Below, piece by piece: positions 57,147 to 64,000 of a stretch of 64,000 bases of DNA. Source of the stretch: Aliishimia sp963721175 (lineage in GTDB: Bacteria > Pseudomonadota > Alphaproteobacteria > Rhodobacterales > Rhodobacteraceae); assembly GCA_963721175.1 (NCBI GenBank), contig CAVRIG010000023.1, positions 248,001 to 312,000 on the forward strand. The letters are read 5' to 3'. How positions within the stretch are numbered: position 1 is the stretch's first letter; each line of letters opens with the position of its first letter. The position numbers were made by a program, and so were the translations under genes. The notes beneath the pieces were generated by a model that was given only the letters and a program-made list of their open reading frames with translations, ran no database searches and was not told the origin of the DNA.

Positions 57147-58142
57147 ATGAACATGACCCTGAATTTCCGTGCCATCGCCGAAGACCGACCCGGGCCGAAA
57201 TGGGCAGGCCTTTTTGCCGAGTACTGGCCGGCCTACCTCGCGTGGTGGAGCCGGGAGGGCCGGTCCGGCCGTCCCCCGTATCTCGAATGCCACCGCGCGG
57301 TCAAAACCTACATGCCGGAGTTGCTCGGCCTTTACGAAACGCTCTGCGAGACGGTCGGCGGCGGCGATGCGGAGGCTCGGTTCCTCAGCTTCTATTGCCC
57401 GCCGCGGTACCTCGCCGGGTGCAGCCAGGCGATCTGGCCCGGCGACGAACCGCTCCTGGTCCGGAACTACGATTACAACCACACCGCGTTCGACGCGGTC
57501 GTGCTGAAGACCCGATGGCAGGGGCGCGGCGTGATCGGCACCTCCGACGGCCTCTTCGGCCTGGTGGACGGGATCAACGATGCGGGGCTGACCGTGTCGC
57601 TCACCTTCGGCGGTCGGCGGGAGGTGGGCGTGGGCTTCGGCGTGCCGCTGATCCTGCGCTACATCCTGCAGACCTGCGAGACCACGGAAGAAGCGGGCCA
57701 GGTCCTCGAACGCGTGCCGTGCCACATGAGCTACAACGTCACCGTCATCGATGCCCGGCGGCGGTTCCTGACCGCGTATCTGACGCCGGACCGGCCGACG
57801 CTGCTGACCCACACCCCCGTTGCGACCAACCATCAAGAGCGCGTGGAATGGTCGAGCCACGCCCGGTTCACGGCCACGGTCGAACGCGAACGGTTCCTGC
57901 TGCAAAGGCTGACGTTGCATCCCGAAACGCAACAGCGATTCGTCGGCGCGTTCCTGAAGCCGCCGCTCTACTCGACCGCGTTCTCCTCGGGCTTCGGGAC
58001 GCTCTACACCGCCGCATACCGACCCCGAACGCGCGCCCTCGATCTTCATTGGCCCGGGCAGGTCTGGTACAAGTCCTTCGAGACGTTCGACGAGGATCTG
58101 ATGCAGGTATCGCTGCCGATCCGGACGGCGCAGTTCGGCTGA
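57147..58142 (+). CDS. C45 family autoproteolytic acyltransferase/hydrolase
   Basis: A 331-residue Ntn-hydrolase-like protein of the acyl-CoA:6-aminopenicillanic acid acyltransferase (C45) type. The self-cleavage nucleophile is Cys92 in RYLAGCSQAIWPGD, followed by the conserved LLVRNYDYNH. Members cleave their own chain at the Gly-Cys bond and then hydrolyse or transfer N-acyl groups. The ATG at 57147 is preferred to the upstream TTG; its ribosome binding site is weak. It precedes ugpB by 211 bases in the same direction. Confidence 0.85.
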   Translation: MNMTLNFRAIAEDRPGPKWAGLFAEYWPAYLAWWSREGRSGRPPYLECHRAVKTYMPELLGLYETLCETVGGGDAEARFLSFYCPPRYLAGCSQAIWPGDEPLLVRNYDYNHTAFDAVVLKTRWQGRGVIGTSDGLFGLVDGINDAGLTVSLTFGGRREVGVGFGVPLILRYILQTCETTEEAGQVLERVPCHMSYNVTVIDARRRFLTAYLTPDRPTLLTHTPVATNHQERVEWSSHARFTATVERERFLLQRLTLHPETQQRFVGAFLKPPLYSTAFSSGFGTLYTAAYRPRTRALDLHWPGQVWYKSFETFDEDLMQVSLPIRTAQFG

Positions 58143-58353
58143 CGCGGGACCTCGCCGAAACTCTGCGGAGTGGCCGAAATTCACGCATGTCAGCCTTGAC
58201 CCCAAGCGAGAGATGCACCGAATATGCGGGCATGTCCGACAGATCCGCCGGTTGACACAAATCTGATAAGAACACGGCGTAGGCCACGGGGAATGGAAAC
58301 GGACATGCCGGGGATCTGGCCACGGCGAACGACCAAAATGGAGGGAGACATCA

Positions 58354-59661
58354 ATGAAACATTCTCTGTCACTGCTCGCCGTCGCGGCGATGCTGGGATC
58401 GGCGCAGGGCGCATGGGCGCAGACCGAGATCCAGTTCTGGCATGCCATGGGCGGCGCGCTCGGGGAGACGACCGAAGAGATCGCGGCCGGCTTCAACGAA
58501 AGCCAGGACGAGTACAAGGTCATCGCCACCTACAAGGGCAACTACACCGAGAACATGACCGCGGCCATCGCCGCCTTCCGCGCGGGCGAGCAGCCTCATA
58601 TCGTGCAGGTGTTCGAGGTCGGAACCGCCACCATGATGGCCGCACAAGGCGCCATACGCCCGGTCCAGCAGGTCATGGAGAATGCCGATATCGACTGGAA
58701 CTCGGACGCCTACGTCCCCGCCGTGAAGAGCTACTACACCTCGCCCGAGGGCGACATGCTGTCGCTGCCCTTCAACTCCTCCACGCCGGTACTGTGGTAC
58801 AACAAGGATCTGCTCAACGAGGCCGGAATCAGCGAGCCGCCGAGCACCTGGGACGGGATGTTCGAGGCGGCAGAAAAGTTGAAGGCGGCCGGCCATGACT
58901 GCGCCTTCTCCTTCGGCTGGCAATCCTGGGTCATGGTCGAAAACTACCTTGCCTGGCATGATCAGCCGATCGGCACGCAGGAGAACGGTTTTGCCGGCTT
59001 CGACACCGAGCTTCAGTTCGCCGAGAGCGAGGATCTGACCAACCTGCTGCAGCGGATCGCCGACAGCCAGGAGGAGGGAACGTTCAAGTACGGCGGCCGC
59101 CGCGGTGATTCCCTGCCGCTCTTCGTCTCCGGCGAATGCGCGATGTGGATGAATTCCTCCGCCTACTATTCCGGGATCAAGGAGCAGGCGGAGTTCGAGT
59201 TCGGCCAGGCAATGCTGCCGGTCAACACCGAGGTGCGGGACGAGCCTCAGAATTCGATCATCGGCGGCGCGACGCTCTGGGTGCTCGAAGGGCACGACGA
59301 AGGAGACTACGACGGTGTCGCTGCGTTCTTCAAATACCTCTCCTCACCCGAAGTTCAGGCCAAATGGCATCAGTCGACCGGCTATGTGCCGATCACGACC
59401 GAAGCCTACGAGTTGAGCCGCGAACAGGGATTCTACGACGAGAACCCCGGTACAGACACGGCCATCCAGCAACTGTCGCTGAACGAGCCCACGCCGAACT
59501 CCAAGGGCCTGCGCTTCGGCAATTTCGTGCAGATCCGCGACATCATCAACGAGGAGCTGGAAGATCTGTGGGCCGGCAACCAGACCGCCGCGGAAGCGCT
59601 GCAGGAGGCGCAGGAACGCGGAAACAAGCTGCTGCGTGACTTCGAGGACTCCAACAGCTAA
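58354..59661 (+). CDS. ugpB: Glycerol-3-phosphate ABC transporter binding protein UgpB
   Basis: A 435-residue periplasmic receptor for sn-glycerol-3-phosphate or its diesters. Signal peptide MKHSLSLLAVAAMLGSAQGA (cleavage near WAQ), then IQFWHAMGGALGETTEEIAA and LPFNSSTPVLWYNKDLLNEA, which are typical UgpB blocks, and GECAMWMNSSAYYSGIK. The start follows GGAGGGAGA. A hairpin separates it from ugpA. Uptake of such compounds provides phosphate and carbon; Pho-box control is likely but no clear PhoB site was verified. Confidence 0.95.
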   Translation: MKHSLSLLAVAAMLGSAQGAWAQTEIQFWHAMGGALGETTEEIAAGFNESQDEYKVIATYKGNYTENMTAAIAAFRAGEQPHIVQVFEVGTATMMAAQGAIRPVQQVMENADIDWNSDAYVPAVKSYYTSPEGDMLSLPFNSSTPVLWYNKDLLNEAGISEPPSTWDGMFEAAEKLKAAGHDCAFSFGWQSWVMVENYLAWHDQPIGTQENGFAGFDTELQFAESEDLTNLLQRIADSQEEGTFKYGGRRGDSLPLFVSGECAMWMNSSAYYSGIKEQAEFEFGQAMLPVNTEVRDEPQNSIIGGATLWVLEGHDEGDYDGVAAFFKYLSSPEVQAKWHQSTGYVPITTEAYELSREQGFYDENPGTDTAIQQLSLNEPTPNSKGLRFGNFVQIRDIINEELEDLWAGNQTAAEALQEAQERGNKLLRDFEDSNS

Positions 59662-59676
59662 GACCTCGGGAACTTT

Positions 59677-59711
59677 CCGGCAGGCGGCGTCCGACGGCGA
59701 CCGCCTGCCGG
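59677..59711 (+). other. Intercistronic hairpin after ugpB
   Basis: A perfect 11-bp stem CCGGCAGGCGG/CCGCCTGCCGG (59677-59687 with 59701-59711), loop 13, no T-tract. It probably stabilises the ugpB message and lets only part of transcription continue into ugpAEC. Confidence 0.6.
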
Positions 59712-59736
59712 GTTCGAAGTTCGGAGACGCCACGAC

Positions 59737-60621
59737 GTGCAGCCCAAGAAGATCACCTTTCGGCACCGCTGGCTGCCCTATGCGCTGATCGCACCGCAGA
59801 TCATCATCACCGCGATCTTCTTTCTCTGGCCGGCAAGCCAGGCGATCTACCAGTCGGTGCTGCGCCAGGATGCGTTCGGGTTGAACACCAGCTTCGTGGG
59901 CTTGGCGAATTTCGAGCGGCTGTTCGAGGACGACCAGTACCTCGCGAGCTTCGGCACCACGATCTTCTTCAGTGTCGCCGTCGCAACGCTTTCGATGGGC
60001 ATCGCGCTGATCCTGGCGGTGATGGCCGACCGGGTGATCCGCAGCGCCACGGCCTACCGCACGCTGCTGATCTGGCCTTATGCCGTGGCCCCGGCCGTGG
60101 CGGGCGTGCTGTGGTGGTTCCTCTTCAACCCGACCATCGGGATCGCGGCCTACGGGCTGGACATGCTGGGCTACGACTGGAACCACTACCTCGACGGCAA
60201 CGACGCCATGGCGCTGATCGTGATCGCGGCGGCGTGGCGGCAGGTGAGCTACAATTTCCTCTTCTTCCTCGCCGGGCTGCAGGCGATCCCGCGATCGCTG
60301 ATCGAGGCGGCGGCGATCGACGGGGCAGGGCCAGTCAAGCGGTTCTGGTCGGTGCAACTGCCGCTCCTGTCGCCCACGGTCTTCTTCCTGATCGTGGTCA
60401 ACGTGGTCTATGCCTTCTTCGACACCTTCGGCGTCATCCATGCCACCACCAGCGGGGGCCCCGGCAACGCGACCAACATTCTCGTCTACAAGGTCTGGCG
60501 CGACGCCTTCGAAGGGCTGAACCTCGGGTCGTCGGCGGCGCAGTCGGTGATCCTGATGGTCATCGTGATCGCGCTCACCGCAATCCAGTTCCGCTATATC
60601 GAGCGGCGGGTGGAATACTGA
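59737..60621 (+). CDS. ugpA: Glycerol-3-phosphate ABC transporter permease UgpA
   Basis: A 294-residue six-segment inner-membrane permease. It starts with GTG at 59737 (MQPKKITFRHRWLPYALIAP). The EAA loop that contacts the ATPase is SLIEAAAIDGAGPVKRFWSV near residue 188. The stop overlaps the ugpE start (TGATG). Intact frame. Confidence 0.95.
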   Translation: MQPKKITFRHRWLPYALIAPQIIITAIFFLWPASQAIYQSVLRQDAFGLNTSFVGLANFERLFEDDQYLASFGTTIFFSVAVATLSMGIALILAVMADRVIRSATAYRTLLIWPYAVAPAVAGVLWWFLFNPTIGIAAYGLDMLGYDWNHYLDGNDAMALIVIAAAWRQVSYNFLFFLAGLQAIPRSLIEAAAIDGAGPVKRFWSVQLPLLSPTVFFLIVVNVVYAFFDTFGVIHATTSGGPGNATNILVYKVWRDAFEGLNLGSSAAQSVILMVIVIALTAIQFRYIERRVEY

Positions 60622-61466
60622 TGGTCGAGAATCGCCCGCTCCTCAACACGATCCAGCACATGGTGCTGATCTTCGGCGTGGCGCTCTTCGTCTTTCCGAT
60701 CTGGCTGGCGTTCGTGGCCTCCACCCACGACCAACGTACCGTCAATTCCGGCATCCCGCTTCTGCCCGGCGGACACTTTTTGGAAAACTACTCCCAGGTG
60801 TTGGGCGAGGGGATCTCGAGCGCCGGCGCTCCGCCCATCGCGCTGATGCTCACAAACTCCACGATCATGGCGCTGGCCATCGCGCTGGGGAAGATCGCGA
60901 TCTCCATCATCTCGGCCTTCGCCATCGTCTATTTCCGCTTTCCCTTCCGGGTGCTGGCGTTCTGGACGATCTTCATCACCCTTATGCTTCCGGTGGAGGT
61001 GCGGATCCTGCCCACCTACGAGGTCGTGGCGCATCTCGGCATGCTGAATTCCTACGCCGGGCTCTCCATTCCCCTCATTGCCTCGGCGACCGCCACCTTC
61101 CTGTTCCGCCAGTTCTTCATGACGATCCCCGACGAGTTGGCGGAGGCGGCCCGCGTGGACGGCGCCGGCCCGATGCGGTTCTTCTTCGACATCCTGCTGC
61201 CGCTATCGCGCACCAACCTCGCGGCACTCTTCGTCATTCTCTTCATCTACGGCTGGAACCAGTATCTCTGGCCGCTGCTTGTGACGACCGACGAGAGTTT
61301 CTACACCGTGGTGATGGGCATCCAGCGCATGGCGAACGCGGGTGAGGAGACACCTGTGTGGCATCTGATCATGGCCACCTCGATCCTGGCGTTGCTGCCG
61401 CCGGTGGTCGTCATCATCGTGATGCAGCGCCTTTTCGTCCGGGGTCTGGTGGAAGTTGAGAAGTAG
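60621..61466 (+). CDS. ugpE: Glycerol-3-phosphate ABC transporter permease UgpE
   Basis: A 281-residue second permease. It begins MVENRPLLNTIQHMVLIFGV at the ATG overlapping the ugpA stop; the EAA loop is ELAEAARVDGAGPMRFFFDI near residue 170, and FIYGWNQYLWPLLVTT is the usual UgpE/MalG-type block. Intact; directly abuts ugpC. Confidence 0.95.
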   Translation: MVENRPLLNTIQHMVLIFGVALFVFPIWLAFVASTHDQRTVNSGIPLLPGGHFLENYSQVLGEGISSAGAPPIALMLTNSTIMALAIALGKIAISIISAFAIVYFRFPFRVLAFWTIFITLMLPVEVRILPTYEVVAHLGMLNSYAGLSIPLIASATATFLFRQFFMTIPDELAEAARVDGAGPMRFFFDILLPLSRTNLAALFVILFIYGWNQYLWPLLVTTDESFYTVVMGIQRMANAGEETPVWHLIMATSILALLPPVVVIIVMQRLFVRGLVEVEK

Positions 61467-62468
61467 ATGGCAACCGTATCGCTCGACAATCTGAAGAAGT
61501 CCTTCGGCAAGACCGAAGTGATCCATGGGGTGAACATCGACATCGACGAGGGCGAGTTCATCGTGATCGTCGGGCCCTCTGGCTGCGGAAAGTCAACGCT
61601 GCTGCGCATGGTCGCGGGGCTGGAGACCGTGTCGAGCGGAGAGGTTCGCATCGACGGCCGGCGCGTGAACGACGAAGAGCCGATGGATCGCGACATCGCC
61701 ATGGTGTTCCAGAACTACGCGCTTTACCCGCACATGTCGGTGTTCGACAACATGGCCTACGGGCTCAAGATCGCGAAGCGGCCCAAGGCGGAGATCCAGG
61801 AGCGTGTGGGGCAGGCGGCAAAGCTGTTGCAGATCGAACCCTTTCTGAAGCGCAAGCCGCGGGAGCTGTCCGGCGGCCAGCGCCAGCGCGTCGCGATGGG
61901 CCGCGCCATCGTGCGCAAACCGGCGGTGTTCCTCTTCGACGAGCCGCTCTCGAACCTCGACGCCAAGCTGCGCGTGCAGATGCGGCTGGAGATCAAGGCC
62001 CTGCAACGAGAGCTTGGCGTCACGTCTCTCTATGTCACGCATGACCAGGTCGAGGCGATGACGCTCGCTGACCGGATGATCGTGATGAACGCGGGCCAGG
62101 CCGACCAGATCGGCAAACCGCTCGATGTCTACTCCAATCCACAGACCTCGTTTGTCGCCGGTTTCATCGGATCGCCCCCCACCAACTTCCTGAACGCCGC
62201 GCTGGTCAACGGCGCCGCGGCGGATCGGCAGCTCGCCATTCGCCCCGAACATATCCGTCTCGGATCGAACGGCCGGCTGGAGGCAAAGGTGGCCTATGCC
62301 GAGGCCTTGGGCGCGGAGACGCTGGTGCATCTGCGCGCTCCCGACGGCACGCAGATCACCGTCCGGCAGGAAGCCGCCCGGCCACTCCCCGAAGAGGGCG
62401 GCACGGCGATGCTCGACTGGTCCGATGACGACGCGATCTACTTCGACAAGAACGGCCTGCGGGTCTGA
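61467..62468 (+). CDS. ugpC: Glycerol-3-phosphate ABC transporter ATPase UgpC
   Basis: A 333-residue ATPase. Walker A is VGPSGCGKSTLLRM near residue 36, the signature ELSGGQRQRVAMGRAIV near residue 134, Walker B VFLFDEPLSNLDAKLR, H-loop YVTHDQVEAM; the C-terminal third is the MalK/UgpC-type OB regulatory domain (LAIRPEHIRLGSNGRLEAKV). It completes the ugpBAEC set; no ugpQ follows. Confidence 0.96.
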   Translation: MATVSLDNLKKSFGKTEVIHGVNIDIDEGEFIVIVGPSGCGKSTLLRMVAGLETVSSGEVRIDGRRVNDEEPMDRDIAMVFQNYALYPHMSVFDNMAYGLKIAKRPKAEIQERVGQAAKLLQIEPFLKRKPRELSGGQRQRVAMGRAIVRKPAVFLFDEPLSNLDAKLRVQMRLEIKALQRELGVTSLYVTHDQVEAMTLADRMIVMNAGQADQIGKPLDVYSNPQTSFVAGFIGSPPTNFLNAALVNGAAADRQLAIRPEHIRLGSNGRLEAKVAYAEALGAETLVHLRAPDGTQITVRQEAARPLPEEGGTAMLDWSDDDAIYFDKNGLRV

Positions 62469-62748
62469 CGCGGGCTGCAGCTCGACCGGCGCGATGACGC
62501 ACCCCCGACCTTTTCTGGCCCTTGAGCGAGATCAGGTGCCGAACCAAGGGTGTGGGATCGCAAAAATGGCGACAGATCCACCAGGTCCAGCGGCTTTTGC
62601 AGCAGAAGAGCGTCCTGCGCGTGCATGGTTCCGGCGATGGGGTCCGCCGCGCAAAGCGCGGGGCTGGAGAAACGTCCGGGTCATTGCGCATCTCCCTCAG
62701 GCTCGACACCTGTCGAAGCGGGGCCGAGTGGGTGGCCTCTTGCGACAT

Positions 62749-63039
62749 GCCGGCAAAGGAAGCCTTTCGCGCAATCAGGACGGCCTTCCTGCGGCTCTGC
62801 GCGCCAAGCTTGCGCATGATGGTTATGAGATTCGCCTTGATGGCGGAGATCGAGAGATTGAAGGCGATCTGCTTGTTGGGCTTGCCTTCGCAGATCAGCT
62901 GCAGGATGCGGGACTGCTGGTTGGTGAGGGCCGTGAGACGGCTCACCGCATCCTCTTCTTCGGAATCCGCGTCGGCTTCCAGCAGGTGCAGACCAGACGT
63001 CAGAAAGGTGATGTCTGCGCGCAACGTGGAAGCCGAGGG
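62749..63039 (-). pseudogene. LuxR-type response regulator, C-terminal fragment
   Basis: Only the end of the receiver domain and the LuxR helix-turn-helix remain: STLRADITFLTSG, then LTALTNQQSRILQLICEGKP, NKQIAFNLSISAIKANL and IMRKLGAQSRRKAVLIARKA. Relatives in this group have a full receiver domain before this point; here the sequence upstream of about 63040 is instead antisense to a coxS fragment. The HTH also seems two residues short between LSIS and AIKAN. The downstream tail runs on without recognisable content toward ugpC. Either a genomic fusion or a misassembly. Confidence 0.6.
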
Positions 63040-63048
63040 CTGCGAGGT

Positions 63049-63186
63049 GACGACCCGAAGCCCAGCGAGCGGGAGGTTCGGGCGTATCTCGAGGGCAATC
63101 TCTGCCGCTGCACGGGGTATCACAACATCGTCAAGGCGATCCTGGCGGCGTCGGGTCAGGACGTGGAGGCGATCGCGGCGGAATAG
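63049..63186 (+). pseudogene. coxS: CO dehydrogenase small subunit CoxS, C-terminal fragment
   Basis: The last 44 residues of a [2Fe-2S] subunit of the molybdenum hydroxylase family: SEREVRAYLEGNLCRCTGYH carries the CRC of the second cluster, ending QDVEAIAAE. The first two thirds (ferredoxin-like domain and first cluster) are missing, because the sequence left of about 63045 belongs to the opposite-strand LuxR fragment. It precedes coxL by 203 bases, so it fits an original cox operon order with coxL. Confidence 0.7.
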
Positions 63187-63207
63187 GCGCGCAGGAGAAG
63201 AAGGCAA

Positions 63208-63275
63208 GGGGGCGCTGCCCCCGTCCCGCATGGGATGCGGGACTCCCCCCCGAGGTATTTGGAGACCCAAAGAAG
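63208..63275. repeat. Double-hairpin intergenic element
   Basis: GGGGGC-GCT-GCCCCC (63208-63222) is followed at once by GTCCCGCAT-GGG-ATGCGGGAC (63223-63243) and by CCGAGGTATTTGGAGACCCA. The arrangement of GC-rich hairpins plus an AGGTATTTGG-like end resembles short interspersed elements common between genes of Rhodobacteraceae. Only one copy is in the window. Confidence 0.5.
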
Positions 63276-63389
63276 CGGGGACCGGGGCGGCTCCGGGTCG
63301 GAGAGCGGGCGAGGATGTCCGGGACGCGGACGCAGGGACATGCAGGTGGGCGCAGGCCCACGCGAGGATTTTCAGGGAGGTTTGAAGAC

Positions 63390-64000
63390 ATGCCCAAGGA
63401 TCATGGGATAGGGGCCGCGACGAAGCGGCGCGAGGACGTGCGGTTCTTGACGGGGGCCGGGAACTACACCGACGACATCAACATCCACGGCCAGGCCTAC
63501 GTGCATTTCCTGCGCTCGGACGTGGCACACGGAACGATCACGACGCTCGACACGGCCGCCGCGGCGGCGATGCCGGGGGTGGTGAAGGTCTTCACCAGCG
63601 CCGATTTCGAGGGGGTGGGCGGTCTGCCCTGCGGCTGGCAGGTGACGGACAAGCATGGACAGCCCATGGCCGAGCCCGGGCATCCGATCCTGGCCACCGG
63701 CAAGGTGCGGCATGTGGGCGAGATCGTGGCGGCGGTGGTGGCCGAGAGCCTCGAGCAGGCGCGCGACGCGGCCGAGGCGATCGAGCTCGACATCGCGGAG
63801 CTGCCGGCGGTCGTGGACATGAGACAGGCGCTGGAGGACGGCGCGACGAAGGTGCATGACGATCTGCCCTCGAACCTCTGCTACGACTGGGGCTTCGTGG
63901 AGGAGAACAAGGACGCGGTGGCCGAGGCGTTTTCCAGCGCCGCGCATGTCACCACGCTGGAGCTGGTCAACAACCGGCTCATCGCGAACCCGATGGAGCC
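63390..64000 (+). CDS. coxL: Aerobic CO dehydrogenase large subunit CoxL-like (partial)
   Basis: The first 203 residues of a molybdenum-hydroxylase large subunit; the gene runs off the right edge. It starts MPKDHGIGAATKRREDVRFL after GGGAGG; FLTGAGNYTDDINIHGQAYV and GKVRHVGEIVAAVVAESLEQ, and the end NNRLIANPMEP, are typical. The active-site motif that separates form I (AYXCSFR) from form II (AYRGAGR) enzymes lies beyond the edge, so real CO oxidation cannot be claimed. The upstream coxS is truncated. Confidence 0.85.
   Translation, partial: MPKDHGIGAATKRREDVRFLTGAGNYTDDINIHGQAYVHFLRSDVAHGTITTLDTAAAAAMPGVVKVFTSADFEGVGGLPCGWQVTDKHGQPMAEPGHPILATGKVRHVGEIVAAVVAESLEQARDAAEAIELDIAELPAVVDMRQALEDGATKVHDDLPSNLCYDWGFVEENKDAVAEAFSSAAHVTTLELVNNRLIANPME

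Noticed and set aside
62438..62626. A 62-codon leftward frame with LLLQKPLDLVDLSPF
   Set aside because: It has no ribosome binding site or family, and overlaps the end of ugpC; it might be a broken tail of the LuxR fragment region but cannot be supported.
1..64000. CRISPR arrays, insertion sequences, integrases or rRNA genes
   Set aside because: No spaced direct repeats, transposase or integrase motifs, or rRNA-like stretches were seen; the only phage-like genes are the endolysin/holin pair.

Overview
The window is GC-rich DNA from an alphaproteobacterium, almost certainly a marine member of the Rhodobacteraceae (Roseobacter group). The evidence is a DMSP lyase of the DddP type with every catalytic residue present, an SOS box of the alphaproteobacterial form GTTC-N7-GTTC in front of lexA, a TAXI-type TRAP transporter, a fused indolepyruvate ferredoxin oxidoreductase and a GH108 endolysin/holin pair inside a cytochrome c maturation locus.

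Layout. 0-9.1 kb: purL, a secreted PRC-barrel-like protein, a possible small RNA, a LysR regulator facing an indolepyruvate:ferredoxin oxidoreductase, and an acyltransferase. 9.1-16.1 kb: rightward murI, argC, ccmE, endolysin, holin, ccmF, ccmH and a PaaG-like enoyl-CoA hydratase. 16.2-19.0 kb: leftward gltA and gltX. 19.1-28.7 kb: comEC converging on lexA, then a leftward run moeA-moaC-trpC-ung-trpD-trpG joined mostly by ATGA overlaps, and a divergent polysaccharide deacetylase. 28.8-42.7 kb: fliG, a TPR protein, purB, small DUF proteins, a hydrolase-OsmC fusion, dddP, a DUF3445 protein, an unrecognised membrane protein, a lytic transglycosylase, glnBA, a NAD(P)HX repair enzyme and a Hint-domain protein. 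A tRNA-Leu(UAG) follows.

43-56.5 kb looks like one amine/amino-acid locus: two class III aminotransferases, a PuuR-like regulator, TAXI TRAP transporter, universal stress protein, carbon-nitrogen hydrolase, large Orn/Lys/Arg decarboxylase and ATP-grasp enzyme. 57-62.5 kb carries psiE, a C45 acyltransferase/hydrolase and a complete ugpBAEC glycerol-3-phosphate ABC transporter. The end holds a head-to-head junction of a LuxR regulator fragment and a coxS fragment, followed by coxL running off the edge.

Roughly 20 genes, many of them essential, are broken into several reading frames. In nearly all cases upstream of 52 kb the net error is +1 (sometimes +2), and removing the extra bases restores normal family lengths (for example ArgC 342 aa, CcmF about 655 aa, IOR about 1140 aa). 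I treat these as intact genes with sequence errors. Coordinates given for them span the whole restored gene.
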